From contig VZTG01004619.1 in NCBI GenBank assembly GCA_013397845.1, positions 558,001 to 622,000 on the forward strand: a DNA stretch of 64,000 bases, read 5' to 3'. Within the stretch, counting starts at the first letter, position 1. Each line of letters starts with the position of its first letter. Below the pieces are notes generated by a model that saw nothing but the letters and a program-made list of their open reading frames with translations, was not told where the DNA came from and did no database searches. The stretch comes from Melanocharis versteri (lineage: Eukaryota; Chordata; Aves; Passeriformes; Melanocharitidae). The position numbers and the translations under genes were made by a program. This document shows positions 26,645-40,139 of this stretch, in pieces.

Positions 26645-27458
26645 GCAAGAAAACCTGGATTGGCTGGAAGAGTGGACTAATGAGAAGCTTATGAAGTTCA
26701 ACAAGTATAATGTCTTGCACCTGGGAAAACATAACCCAGGAATTCAGCAAGGCTGGGATATATACCTGGGTTCAAGGCTGGGGAGAAGCTCTGTGGAAAG
26801 GAACCAGGAGCTTCTGGTAGACGTGAGTTCAATAGGAGTGAACAGGGTGCTGCTACAGCAAAGAAAGCCAACAGAATCCTGGGTTGCATCAAAGAGAGTT
26901 TCAGCCACAAAGATGAAGAAATCATTACACCACTCTGCTCAGTGCTTGCCAGACCAAACCCAGAAATTCATTTTTGTCCCCTCTATGCACAAAAAAGCGT
27001 GAACAGGCTGGAGAGGGTCCGGAGAAGAGCCAAAATGATGATCAAAGGACTGAGAGATTTGTTATGTGAGGAAAGGCTGAGATAACTGTTTTGTTCAGCC
27101 TTGAGAAAACAAGACTTAGGGGAGACCTTGTCACCATGTTCCAGTATTTAAAGGCTGGCTACAAAGAAAATTTCCTTTTACAAGTAGTGCCGTGGAAAAA
27201 AAGGAAGGGTACAAGTTACTCCTGGGGAGATTCTGGTTTACACAAGAGGAACATTTTTCGCAGTGAGAAAAACTGTGATTATTGGAATAATCTGCCTAGG
27301 TAAGTGGTATATTCCCCAATGTTGGACATTTTGAAGATTTAGTTGGACAGAGTGCTGGGCCATCTTGTCTAGACTTGTGGGTTTGTTTTTGCCAAGGAAG
27401 GTTGGACCAGATAATCCTTCATGTCCCCTTCCAACCTGGCATTCTATGATTCCATGAT
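26645..27458 (+). mobile_element. CR1 LINE retrotransposon, longest copy in the window
   Basis: About 0.8 kb of a CR1 element in plus orientation. It contains the region that encodes the C-terminal part of the ORF2 reverse transcriptase polyprotein, followed by the 3' UTR. It ends with CCCTTCCAACCTGGCATTCTATGATTCCATGA, the CR1 3' end. The coding part is broken (see the pseudogene entry). The exact 5' truncation point is uncertain by some tens of bases. Confidence 0.9.
26680..27303 (+). pseudogene. Decayed CR1 ORF2 (reverse transcriptase) C-terminal remnant
   Basis: The CR1 ORF2 reading can be followed in three different frames. The first part reads KFNKYNVLHLGKHNPG. From about 26858 a second frame reads AKKANRILGCIKESF and continues through LERVRRRAKMMIKGL to an in-frame TAA just after the EERLR motif. 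From about 27091 a third frame reads FSLEKTRLRGDLVTMFQYLK and ends near WNNLPR. At least two frameshifts and one stop are present, so this is a dead copy. The catalytic reverse-transcriptase core lies upstream of the truncation and is absent. Confidence 0.88.
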
Positions 27459-27550
27459 GGATTCTATTTATATTAGCAAATGAACGTGACCTGGATCCTG
27501 TTTAATCCCATTGTGCCAAAGGCTGTCAATGCACGCACACTAGTAGGAGC

Positions 27551-27582
27551 AATTTTGTCCCGTATAGCATACGGACAAAATT
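27551..27582. other. Compact hairpin / inverted repeat
   Basis: AATTTTGTCC + GTAT on the left pairs with ATACGGACAAAATT on the right, with one extra C in the left arm and a 3-nt AGC loop. That gives a 14-bp stem with a single bulge. Weak additional pairing may continue outward (GGA…TCC). It lies 93 bases beyond the end of the CR1 copy. Function is unknown; it may only be a cruciform-prone palindrome. Confidence 0.7.
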
Positions 27583-30500
27583 AGTTCCAATCCCAATTTT
27601 ATTGGCTTCAGAATGGCCTCCCAAATGAAACAATTCTGTTCGTTCAGAAAGATTCACATTGCTGTTTCAACTCATTGCTCTTCATATCCAGCAATAAAGC
27701 AGAAGCTTAAATTCTGGTTCAGTTGTATGACTAGCACAGTAAAATACAATGGAATTATTCTTGGTTTACAGTGTAGTAAACAAGAGAATAAAGCTCATTT
27801 CAGAAATGGCAATTAGTCATTCACTTCAGTCCCAATTATTGTTTTTATCACAGAACACCTCATTCTTGTTTTAGATCCTATTTCCAACAGTGTTTAACTA
27901 TTTTGCATTTAGCTTTACTATGCACATCTGTCTAAATCCATAACTTTCACTGGGAAAGAAGGAGCTTAAAAAGCTCTCCAGGATTTTTGCTGCGGATTTT
28001 CTTTTACCAGACTTCAACTTTTAAAAATTATTGTTACTTGGGATGAGAAGAAAGTAGGAATACCCTAAAAAATATTGACAGTTTTTTTTGAATTCTGAAT
28101 ATCAAAACCTGTAATTACCTTTTGTGGCTGGACCAGTTTGATTGTTGAGATCTTCTCGGTGCACATGGATTATACATCAATGATTTATTAATAAAAAAGT
28201 GGGACAAGAGCACAATTCAGTGATACGTCTGAGACTGTGCAGTGTCTCCCCATGGCAGCGAATGGTTTATCCTGCTTGTATCAGATGCTGCTGATTTGCT
28301 CATGCCAGAGCTAGTGCCCAGCGGTCTCTATCATGGGGATTTTTTCACTGAACTGACAGAAAATTTACACTCCAAAACAAGTGTGTGTATTCTGCAAACC
28401 TAGCAAATCAAATCAGCTCAGCGAAAGCACAAAGATGAGCACCAGAGGCAGTTCCTATGTGGTGCAGCTGGGAGCAGGGCTAGGGAGGGTCTGGGAGAAG
28501 AGAGGGCAAAATGGAGCTGCTCTTTACATCCACAGCACATGGACACACAGATGGACACAACTGTACCACGCAAATATGCAGCAGCACACTTCTGGCAGGC
28601 TGCAACATAATCCTCATAGTGTTTCATAAACAACTTCAGGCACCAATTAACTATTTTGTCTTGAGGTCCCCTGGGCCCCAGAGAAGAAAGATGCTCTGTG
28701 CTGTAGATCCAGCCAATCTGCTCTGTGTGGAGACACCAGGTCATTTTGGTTATTTTGCTGTAGGGCCAAGGATCCATCTGTGTGTACTAAGCAGCTTAGG
28801 CCAATGTGTTCACATTCTGGATGGATTAAAAATAACAGTCTCTCTATGGAAGTTTTAAATGCTGTTTAAAACCTAATCCTCAGCAGTCTGTTATCCCAGA
28901 TCTCTCTTTCATCTATTCTACTTACCTTTATTCTCTAATCAAATTGGTCAAATATGGGGTCCAAATTTAAAAGCTAATTTATAGAGGTATAAAACAGTGT
29001 TATTTCACCAATTCAGGAAATTAATATTGGTTTCAATTAACCAAACTTATATCAGAAGTTACAGAAATACAGTTTCTCTCCCTCCTTCTGTCACTCTTAG
29101 ACAGACATGGAGTGATTTAAAGGGTGACTTTTCACCGTGTGTTTGAGAGACAGATTTGAATCAATTCAAAATTTATAGACTGAGAGCTTCTAGAGTTGTT
29201 TTGAGACATTAACAGCATTTCTGATTTAATCTATAGATACAACAATTCCAGAGGTTTGTTTGAAACCCAGACAGCCAGTATATGATATTTATTTCCCTCC
29301 CATCCCCTGCTCCCCCTTCTACACCTTGATTATGGATGCGGTTCCATCACATCTCTTTCATTCAAGAAAAGCTTGGGTATGACTTTTATAGTTGGCATCA
29401 CTTATCAAGTCACAGCAGCTGCATGCTCCTCTTCAACTCCTCTCCCTTTTCTGGCTGAGCCAGAAGGTCAATTTGATGACTAAGGACAGTAAAACCCAAT
29501 TTGTCATTCTGCTGTGCTTCGCCAGGCTGCCTTGTTATTTTTAAGTCTCTCTTCGCTATGGTGGCATGCTCTTGTCCCCATATTTCACTGTCTCCCAGGG
29601 GAGCATCCATCCCCTTATCTGATGCCACCTTGCCACCTAGTGACAAGTTCTCATTCTTCTCTCCATCCAGTTCCTGCAAGCCTGACTTCATTTTCTGCAG
29701 CATTTCCAGTTATTTGTTTGGGTATTGTTTTGGTTTGCTTTGGGTCTAGAACATACACTTTTTTTTTTTTTTTAATATTAGAAATAATAGTATATTAATT
29801 CTGTCTCTTTGTTATATCTAGTTGAGTCAGGTTCATTTCAACTCCAGCCTGCAAGAAGAGCCCAAGTTTCTATGCTGCTCTCAACCACAACTATTGATAT
29901 ATGAATTCATCCAGGCAAGACTTCTGCCACAGGGTTTAGTTATTACAGAAATCAGCAGTGACTTTTCCTCTATCAGCATGGAGGCGGATGGGCAATGATA
30001 CTTGCTATGTAGGAAATTCATTGGGAAATGGGAGGCATAACAAGGGTTGGGAAGAAAGACACTGATATGAGTCACTGATATGAGTCACATGGAGGCAGAG
30101 AGGGGAGTGTCACTTGCACATCCTAACAGACTTAGTGTGATGAGCTAGGCTCTGACTCTGGTTTTGACTGAGTTAATCCAGGTCCTTTCCTTTTAACTTC
30201 CATATGACAGGTGGCTATAAAACCAGCAGAGAGATCTCCTGTGTTTGTGGGAAATGCTGTCTCAGGAGCGGGTCACTATTCTTCCCATACAAAGAATTCT
30301 GGTTTTACATTAAGGTGGGCAACTGAAGTGCTTCCTTCACTCAGGGCTCTGACTCAGCATAATCCTTCACATTAAGAAGGTGTCTTTGCTTTGCATCTGC
30401 TAAATATAATTTCCAAACGCACTAGCTTCAGTGAGTGAGACCTCCAGAATCCCTTTCACCAGTGCATGCAATCTGCCTAGACTACATAATCCCTAAAAAG

Positions 30501-31933
30501 AAAAAAAAGTTATATGGGCTCTGAGCAATCCTTATCTGCAAAAACTAATGGAAAAACCCAGATGACAGAGAAGCTCATTGACTACAAATATTTCATCATG
30601 ACAACTGGTTATTTACCACCCCCAAATCAGAGGCAGTACTATAAAAAACATTTTAATGTCTTTGTTTACTGTCAACACTGCAAATATAACAACATGAGAT
30701 ATTTTTTCCAAACTGTTCCATTCAGGTAATGAAATAGTATTTTGTCTTGCTTGGCTTGGACTCACCATTTTCATTCTGTTCTGTAACCTCCTTTTAGACC
30801 TGCTGTGATCCAAAAGTGTTTCATAAGTTGTGAGGCTAGTGCGGAGTATTACCAGAAATCAACATATCTGTCCCACACTACTGAGGAATCTGCATGATGG
30901 ATGGCACATGAATTTCCAAATATTGAACATGATGGTGAGCAAGGCATCCTCAGATTTTCAAGAATAGGCACTGGATCTTTTTGTGTGATCCAAGAAGCAA
31001 TTACCTCTGTGAGCTGTACCAAGATAGTTTTCACTAACACCTACTGCATTTGGGAGATTGGTTGGTTGTGGCTTTTTTTTTTCCCTCCCAGTCATATGGG
31101 CAGTCTTCTGGTTTCAGAATCCTAATATGCAACTGTATTTTTTCTAAGATAAAAGGCCCTAATAGGATCCGTGATAAAAATATGAAACAGAAAACAACGT
31201 AGGCTGCTGGCAGTTTCTAAACCTCCCTGCTGGTTGGCTGTATACCATTATTCTCTGTGCCGCGACATTTACTGCTGCTCATGAGAGATGCTGTATGGGG
31301 TTGCCAAAGATGCTATCAGAGAAGCACTATTAGACAATCTGCATGGATGTGACCAGACAAATAATTTAACATTTTTCCGTCACCAGATTATAGTTCTTGG
31401 AAGAAAACTGTATGGCGGCAACAGCAAAGGGACAATACAAAACAAACAAGAAAAAGATTCCCAGGCATCTGCCTGGAAGGGAGACAGACATTTTGACAAA
31501 TACAGGAATTAATATAGAAGTTTTGCAGAATTGTGGCTTAGGCAGATTTGTTTTCCCAAACAGATTCATCTGTCCTTAATCAGCAGCCCCAGCTGTCCCT
31601 GCTGGGAAAATCTGCATCTCTTTTTCTGCTTGTCGCTGGCTGTGCTGAGCTAGCATTTCTAAAAGTAATTACCCCACAAAGTGTGGTTTAACACTCAGAA
31701 ATACTAATTGCTAATTCCGTGCCAGCTATATTGGTTCACCTAGCTGAAAATACCAGTTCATCTCAGCAAGAGAAGCAAGAGTCATGGGGTGACAAGGGAA
31801 GCCGGGACTTTGCTAATAGGGATGGCATCTGATTGGGGAAGGGGTGTCTGGCTGCTTATGAAATGCAGATCCAAGACATTCTCTCAGTCTACACTGTAGA
31901 GAAGTGCTACATAAAAGAACGCAACCTTTGTGT
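27583..31933. other. Intergenic sequence, no gene recognised
   Basis: No supportable gene. The stretch 28381-28858 is less AT-rich than its surroundings and has overlapping open frames of 82-119 codons on both strands, with no recognised domain. A 15-base T run sits at 29759-29773. Confidence 0.5.
30061..30086. repeat. Two-copy 13-bp tandem duplication
   Basis: The unit ACTGATATGAGTC occurs twice, head to tail and without mismatch. This is a small recent-looking slippage duplication. Confidence 0.85.
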
Positions 31934-31959
31934 GTGTGTGTCTGTGCATGGACACACAC
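31929..31959. repeat. (TG)n run with facing (AC)n, short hairpin
   Basis: A short TG dinucleotide run ends in GTGTGTGTC (31934-31942) and is followed after 8 bases by GACACACAC (31951-31959). These form a 9-bp perfect inverted repeat, a chance consequence of opposed dinucleotide runs. Confidence 0.7.
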
Positions 31960-31964
31960 CTACC

Positions 31965-32341
31965 ACACTGGAGAAAGGTCCAGAGCATGAGTCGCAGCTG
32001 AGGGAGCTGAGGGTGTTTAGCCTGGAGAAAAATAGACTCAAGCAGGACCCTATCACTCTCTGAGCTACGTGAAAGGAGGCTGTAGTCATGTGGGCGTTGG
32101 CCTCTTCTTTCAGATAACAAGCAAGAGAATGAGAAGAAATGTACCAGGGGAGGTTTAGTTTGGACATTAGGAAAAGGTTTTCAAGCATTGAAACAGAGTG
32201 CCCAGATAAGTGGTAGAATCGTCATCCCTGGAAGCATTCAAAAGGGATGTAGGTGTGGTGCTTAGGGACCTGGCAATGCTGGGTTCATGGTTGGACTTGA
32301 TGCTAGAGGTCTTTTCCAACCTAAATGACTGAATGATTCTA
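31965..32341 (+). mobile_element. CR1 LINE retrotransposon, 3' fragment
   Basis: The plus-strand fragment begins in ORF2 (reading LRELRVFSLEKNRLKQDP before a stop) and passes through the familiar 3'-UTR landmarks (GGTTGGACTTGATGCTAGAGGTCTTTTCCAACC). It ends in a decayed terminus, ATGATTCTA. It is more diverged than the copy at 21.9 kb. Confidence 0.9.
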
Positions 32342-33453
32342 GGTAACACAGCACTAAACTGTTGAAAAATTAATGCTCCTGTTTACTGCAAATAATTTTG
32401 GTGGTAATATTCTATTATTTCTTGAAATAATAAGTTGATTTTCAATCTGCAGCCTTAATTGTGTTCTACCTATAGTTTAGAAGCAGTGATATGCTGTAGT
32501 AAGAAAGTAGTTTACGATGCTGATATAAAATTTCAGTAGGCAAATACTTTAAATCATGTTGCAGCTCAGAAATATGGTGGTATCATCTGCTCTTATTTGT
32601 ATTGTTTAAGTGTGGTCTGCACAGCTATTATCACCTCACAGACACTCATGCACCACATTGTCAAATTTGCATAAGAACAACAGCTGTCAAACAACAGTAA
32701 TTGCAAGAAAATACCAGGGTGAAAAGAGGCAGCTATGAATTCTCATTGGCAAAATTACTGAATTCATCAGAAATAGCTTCTGCATGACCAAATAGGATAG
32801 AATCACATCTACAGCATGAGGGTACTCCAAGTACACAAAAGTTAGCATTAATTAAAATGCTTATTTTCCATCTGTACTTTGCAAACCATTTCTACCCAGT
32901 CTGCTCTCTGTGTGCACTCCAGCAGCAAGTTTGCAATCCAGATCTTAATGCATTTCCATTAAGAACTGCTTTTTCAGTAACAAGATGTGGCACACAAAGA
33001 ACAGTCACAGCTGGGAGCAGGAGAGATCATCACTCTGGGTGCAAGGAGCCGTTTGTGTGCCTCCAGGCCAGTTATGTGGAGAATCAGCTAAAACACCTCA
33101 AGGGCCACTGAACTCTTGGCAGTGACCATGGGGATGCCCTGCGCATATGATCAGTCGCAGAGGACATCCTTGGTGACACCACAAAAGCAGAGATTGTGGC
33201 AAAGCAAGGTACACACAAATAGGTCCTTACAGCCAGTCCCTGACATTCTGCACCTGTGCTAGTGACTTCAACAAAACAACCAATGTGGCCAGATGGGCAT
33301 GGACTTCCTTTGTTACACCTTTACCCTATAATAACTTATTGACTTATCTATTCACTCAAAATTTAGATACCTTTGCTACAATTCATCAGTGGGATCAGGC
33401 CTCAGTGGAAATATTGGTTTTGGTTTTAGAGGGTTTTGTTTGTTCAGCTGGGA

Positions 33454-33520
33454 TTTTTTTGGGGGGGGGGAGGGGAGGTTTGCTGGTTTGGGTTTGTTGT
33501 TTTAGTTTGGTTTTTAGTTT
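33454..33520 (+). repeat. T7-G10 homopolymer junction and T/G-rich tract
   Basis: Seven T are followed by ten G, then AGGGGAGG, then a T/G-only stretch with TTTGGG and GTTTGG motifs. The G runs (33461-33478 and beyond) could support a G-quadruplex on the plus strand. It is also a place where sequencing and assembly errors are likely. Confidence 0.7.
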
Positions 33521-36500
33521 GCATTGCTTATAATGCTTACATGCTTGTAATACCTACATTTTAGTGTGTTTCGTGATTTTAACACAGCATTTAAATAAAA
33601 CACCCTGGAATGATGAGGTGAAAGGCAACAACAATATAGATATCTAAAATTTTGAAGTATCTCTGGTAATCCTTTTACAATAAGTACTACATCTGTTATT
33701 GTTTCATTAGGCTTATTGAATACCCTTTTATTCCTGTTTATTTTCTCATTATAATTCCAAACAATTCTTCTTTATAATTCTACTCTATTATGTGTATTAT
33801 TATCTTCTAGTACTATAGAATTATAATAAAAATTTCTATATAGTTAATAGTCCATACCATCCTGGGACCAGCACCTGAAATTTCTACTTAAGCCTGACTT
33901 CAGGCACTGTGAGGAAAAACCATGATCTTTGTGCTCAGGCCAAGCTGTCACAATTAGTCCTAAGAAAACTTGTTTTGTCTTTATTATTATTTTATTCAGA
34001 CAGCAAACTATAATCCTTGATGCCAAAGGCTACATCCCACCTCTAGGAAGCACTGGGATGCTGAGTTTCTGTGCCAGCCATGAATGATGCATGTGGGAGG
34101 AGTGAGGTTGTTCTGTGAGCAGTGTTAACGTGAGTTTTGATCATCTGATCAAAGAGGGCTGTAAATCAACATAGGCTTTAATGAAGCAAATATAAAGGTT
34201 TGTTCCTTCCAAAATGGAAGTGAGTTGCTGTATGTAGGGCAAGGCTGTTTATAACATAGTGCACTGCTTGAGTTGTCATTTTGTACTATGTGCAGAGGTG
34301 CTGCAAAAGAGTGGAAAAAATGCTTGCAAATATAGTTTAAGATTTTTTTAAACTTTGAGGGACCTGTCTGGTTTAGATGCTTAGGCAGACATCAGAATTC
34401 TGTGTTTCTACAATGTAAACATTAGTCTTTAATTTTGATGGGTTATGGTTTTACATTGACTTCAGCCACTGCAAGTAAGAGACTTTCATGGCATGCGAGG
34501 TCCATTTAAGCACCTAAAGGCTTCTCAGATGAAGTTGTCTCATCTCTCCTGGTCATCTAGGTCAAGAGAGATGCCTGTTTTCTGCGCTAGACCTCTAAGA
34601 TACATTGAAGGAATTGGTTACTACAAATGCCAAACTCCCCCTGCTGACTAAAGAAGGTTACAGTGACCAGTGTAGAAAGAATAGACAGAGCTGCCACATT
34701 CAATCACCTTTGTTCTCCTCGGGGTGCATGAACTTGTCTGCGCACGTAACCAGGAGAGATGGATATCTGAGTGAGTGGTGTGACCTCCAGGGATGGCTAC
34801 TGTACCATGTTCCAGTGTCCCCACGATGGCTGCCAGAGCCTTGCTTGGTTTCAGAGAAGAGAAATGCATGGGACAATTTTTCCATGCACATGCAGAGAGC
34901 CTTAACGTTCCAGAGGAACCAAACATCCAAGCTTCTTATGTCAGTTGCATTGACTAACAGGTTACATAAACCTGACTTTCTCACTCGAGTCCTGCAACAC
35001 AAAGAATAGTGCAACCAGGCTCCATGAAAGGAACCCATGTTTAGTAGCCTCACACAGGCCTTCCTTTTGCTCCATAATATGAGGATTGTGCATGCAGCAC
35101 AATGTGCTAGGTCTGTCTCAGGGCATGCAGGAATTATCCAGAGTATTTTGGCTGCCTTAGTACTGTTCTATCAGAATTATTGCTTGTGGGACCAATTGTT
35201 TGGAAGAATGAAGCATGAAAACCAGTTTTGCTTTTAATGTAGCAGAAAATAATTCTAAAAGGTGAACAACACTAACTCCATACTCAAAATAAAGACCTAG
35301 AGTATCAAGAAATAGAACAGAAAAATGATCCGGACACCAGGATTAAAAAAAAAAAATCAGTGAATCCCCATACTGAACATAAGCTCTTTTATTGTAGCAG
35401 AGTTTACTTTGATATTAAAGTGTCTTCAGGTCATGTATGTCGGAACTAAATTAAACAAAAAACCTACACAAACACAAATTAATCTCCATTTTTGGAATGA
35501 CCTTTTAAAATCTTCACATGTTTTTTCTACTTCTAGAGAGCTGGGAGAACATGGAATATTTTAGAAATCTCAGTGGATAACCCGATGAGTACAAAAATGG
35601 TGAAGGCATAGAAAAATGAAGGCTCTACATTGCACTTTGTGTTACTATAGCTTAATTTTGCAACCCTAATTTTTATGGTCTCACTAAAATTTCTAATTTA
35701 TATAGAAAATCCATGAACATGGCTTTTACCAAGTGCCTAGTAATTTGGGGAGCTCAGAAAAGACCAGCAGCAAAATGCCCCTTTACTGGGAAGCAGTCCC
35801 ATCACAGAGAAGGGTCTGCTGAAGTTCGTTGCAGTTCTGTTCAGCACGTCCATTTGCACCTGCAGACCCTAAACCCCGCCAGCCTACAGTGCACTTACCT
35901 CTAGTGTGCCAGACAGCAGGGAAATGGAATCAGCTTTGCTTTAAAGGTGCAAAAGTGGGTTCTGTGAGTGGAACAACACATGTGTGCTGAGTTAGGAACA
36001 GATGCCGGTTCCTTAAATATTGACTCTAGATTTAAACATCTGCTTATGTGCACGTAACTTGAGTTTCTCTGAAGCTGAAGACTTCTGATTTAGTGTGAAG
36101 GTCCAATCCCTTTATCTAAAGCACAAATAAACCAAATCTTAATGGCCTGTTATTGGCTGTGTACATAGCCTGGATCAGTTCCAGAATTTGCTTATCTTAT
36201 TATTGTGGCCAAAATGAAGTGTGAATACAAGCCTTACAATAATTCATTATGGATCCATTCCAGGTTCTCCTGAAGTCCCTGTCTCTCTTTCTGACAGAAT
36301 TTCACTAGTCCTGGATCAACATCTAAGACAAGTACAATAAGAACAAAGCAGAAGAAACTATTTCTTACATTTCTAGGATTTGTAAACGCTTTGGGAAAAT
36401 TGTCATTTTTCAGTGAAACTTTTTCATTTAAAGTACTCCTGGCCGTCCCTCTTGGTAAGAAAAGAGATGTAGAACGTAAGTTATAAATGGGATGTAAGAA

Positions 36501-39500
36501 TGAGATTCAAGTTTATCTATAGTTATAGTTGTTAAGTGTCTCTGTATGCAGGCTTTGCCTGTGCATAAAAACAGTTAATTATCTCATTGATGTCACAACA
36601 AGAAATTTAAACACTGGACCAACTTGAGAGAGAGTGGTGGACTGAACCTTTAGCCACTGTCTTCACTAAGGAAGTGAGTAACTGTTACGGGATCTCCCTG
36701 TTATTACAGGCAGTAATAACAAATCTCCTTGGCAGCCCATGTCTGTGTGTCAACCAGTTTCTCTCCATTGTGTTGATTCATATACCAGGTGACGAAACTG
36801 CCATCCCAGAGAGTGCTCCTAACTGCAGAGCTAACCAACCTGTACATTTGCAGGATCCTTGTAAATACTCGATAGGAACCTCTAAACATGCAGAAATCAT
36901 CATGCAGAATAGTTTTTTGGGCATAGTTAAGATCATTAGGAGCTGGTGGCAGATAGTTTAAAATAATTAACAGCAATGAAAGCAGTTTGTGACAAAATGA
37001 ACACACAGAACTTCGGGCCAGTTGGGTGTAGGAATTTAGCAGAACAATATTTTGGGGAGTCCTGTTCAGTGCTGCTCGAGACACCATTAAAACAAATACT
37101 CTCATCAGCACCCAGTTAGTGGCTGACCATCCTAATCAAGAGATTTTATTCCTCATACAGTCATTACCCTTTGCAAAGATCCCAGTACATCGGGGATTTT
37201 TTTAGCAACATTCTCTCCATGAATATCTGTACAACACCTAAACAAAGTCATGTTTGTCTTGATCTGCATGTCTTCAATATGCTTCATGTACAGATGCATC
37301 AATCTGTGTTCAGTCATGAAGGCAGTTATATTTTACTTGCTCGACAGTGCTTCTTTTACAGAAATCCGTAAAAAAGCTGAAGTGAAGTGCAACAATCTTT
37401 CTCAGCCAGCCTTGCTGTGAAATCAAAAGCAGAGGCACAGAAGATCTTGCGATTGACTTTCATTCTCTCTGTTTTCAAATATGTGGGGTGTTTTTTCATT
37501 CTTTAGTCACTGATTGCTTTAAGTAACTTACCACACTTTCAAAAAAAGAATTAACTCCAGCATTGCTAAAGAGAATTAGAAGAAAGAGCACCTGTTTATT
37601 GCTGTTTTAGACTTTCAAGGATGGACACATAAGAAACATTGGCAGAGTCAAGGTGGAAAAATATGCCTGAGTAATAATAGCCTTTTCAGCTGACATTAAA
37701 AAGCCTCCCGACTTGCAAAAGGAAGAGTAGAGTAGTGGGTTACAACTATAACTACTGCAACCCAGGACTAAAGTGCTTAAGTAGACAGTTCATAGTTGGT
37801 TAAAACTGAATGAGAAGACGGCCTTTTAGAAATGCCAGAAGATAAATGGAAGCTTTCTTTTTATTAATTTCTTTTGGTTAATATTATATTGAACTGAATT
37901 ATCTAATTTAATATGAATCTGTCGTATTGTGCATTAACTGATTTTCGTAGTAATTTGGTTCATGAGCAACATTTTAATGAGTTTTAACAGAAGTTTTATT
38001 ACATCCGTAATTACTCCAAAGTGCAGACTTAATGAAAGTATTACAAAGCATAGGTGACCATATGCAAGATCTACAGCGAATAAGAGCCTCTAATCCATGC
38101 AAGATTGATCCAAATCATTTTTCTGTGTTCAATATTATTTGTTGTGTTTTTTCCGATTTTTTGCTAATTGGGACTCATTAACAAATGGGACTCTTTGCCT
38201 GGGGAGTCTATTTACTTGTCAGCATTGTGTGTTTTATAGAATCATATAAAACACATCGAAATTTTCCTGTAAGGGAAATGCACATCATTAATACAACAGG
38301 CATCCACAGGGTATTGTTCACAGAAGATGTACAAATTAAATATCATAAATGTTAAATAATTAACAACAAGGTGAAACAATGGCCTCGTTTATTTTTTTTC
38401 TTTCTCAGCCTTCTATCAGATGCTGATAAGAGGCAGGCAATGAATTCAAGGAATAAAAGACCAATTTAGAAAATGTCTTGGCACCCACTGTCTTGAGATT
38501 ATAACTGGGAGAAATCAATGCAGAGGTATACAAAAGGACAATTAGATAAGGGACAAGCAACTATTTTTTTCTATAACTACAGAAAATGAGATTATATTGG
38601 AACTAATCAGAACTCCTGAAAACAGGTACAACCTTGCTGCTTTCTGATACACAGAACACCAGCTCCCTCTTTAATAAACAACACTGCTTTCCCAGTCTCT
38701 TGGAAGAAAATCACACAAAGTACCTTTCATTTCATTCATGTCAGAAATAAAAAATGTGTAAGAAATAAAAAACGCTGGTTTAACGATCATTTCCCCAACC
38801 TTTTTGCATGGTAGTCCTTCTTTGATTATGGCTCTAACTGCAGCAAAAAGGCAAACTCTTGAACCGTCATTTTTTCATGGAAGTGGGCAAGAAATATTCT
38901 ATGTCACCATCTCCCCTGGGCTGACCAGTATGAATGGCTGTATGGAAGGGAGGGTTGCAGTGCCACATAATAATTATTCTCCAGTTTCTGACAACCAGAA
39001 TGCTGATGTCAAGATGATCTGTCCCTTTATGTTGCAGTATTATTTGATGTTACCCCTGGGATAAAGCCACATGACCTCCTTCTCTTCTCCAGACTGTAAC
39101 TCAAGGCATAAGGTAGTCCTCCCCAAATATTTGTGATTTAAAGCACACATTGCAAAGTGTAGCCCAGCTTCAGAACCAGTGTAAGTACAGCAATACCCTT
39201 GTGATACTAAGTCTTGGGTATTAAATATGATGCAAAGGCCAGAGTCCATTGGCACATACACACCACGCTGGGGTGGCTGTTTCTTGTCTGCTCCTTAGGG
39301 CTAGCTCCTGATATTTGCATGGCTTTGGGCTGCTCCCTTCTCCCTGCTAAAGCAATCCATTCAGAGTTCAGAGCTGTGGGCTTCAATCTGATGTCTAGAT
39401 ATATGCTTAACCTTCACTATATAAAAATTTGATATAAAATACCTCTAGGGAAATAGACATTAATATAATGACACCAATACTATATTTCTTCTGAATTCCA

Positions 39501-40100
39501 ACTACCTGGAAAAAAAACTTCAAAACAATTACTAGGTGCATTCACTAATATACGCAGAAACACAATGTTATATATAAATATAATATGTAAGAATATATAT
39601 AGGCAATATATATTCTTTTTTGGGGATTTTAGTGCATTTATGTGACGTGCTTAGGGAAGTTTTGCTAAAGAAATTCCAAAAGAATATTCAGTCAATCTAG
39701 AAGTTTACTGGTTTTAAATATATGACACTTTTTATCGTTTTAGGTGGGACTGCCTAGTACCCCATACATATACATTTCTGACTAATTTATTTAAAGCAGA
39801 AAAAGAAGCTTACTGAGAACATGCAGATACATAAATAGCGATTTGCATTGCAGCCTGCACGTGGAAGTGGGTGCAGAGAGTTTCCTACAGATCAAACCGT
39901 TGTAGGTGATGAGAAATGTCAGCTGTGCATGTGGAGATTTTCTATATCCACATCTGTTTGATCCACTCTCTATTTCCTCATGAGACTGAAGTTATGGGCA
40001 CAGCTATATCTGTTTCCCATCCACAGCCTCTAGGTATGATTTCATGAAGTGTTCTCCATCTCACAGGTTGGCTGCTCAGATTGCTCTCTGAGGACAGTGT

Positions 40101-40139
40101 TGAATTTTTCAGCTGAATTTTTCAGCCGAATTTTTCAGC
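40101..40139 (+). repeat. Three-copy 13-bp tandem repeat
   Basis: The unit TGAATTTTTCAGC is repeated three times head to tail. The third copy differs only by C for T at its first base. A short minisatellite-like duplication in otherwise unique DNA. Confidence 0.9.

Noticed and set aside
34605..35053. Overlapping frames of 134, 92 and 117 codons on both strands
   Set aside because: Openness on both strands points to base composition. No protein family recognised.
36674..37111. Frames of 95 (plus) and 135 (minus) codons
   Set aside because: No family recognised; overlapping opposite-strand frames suggest chance.
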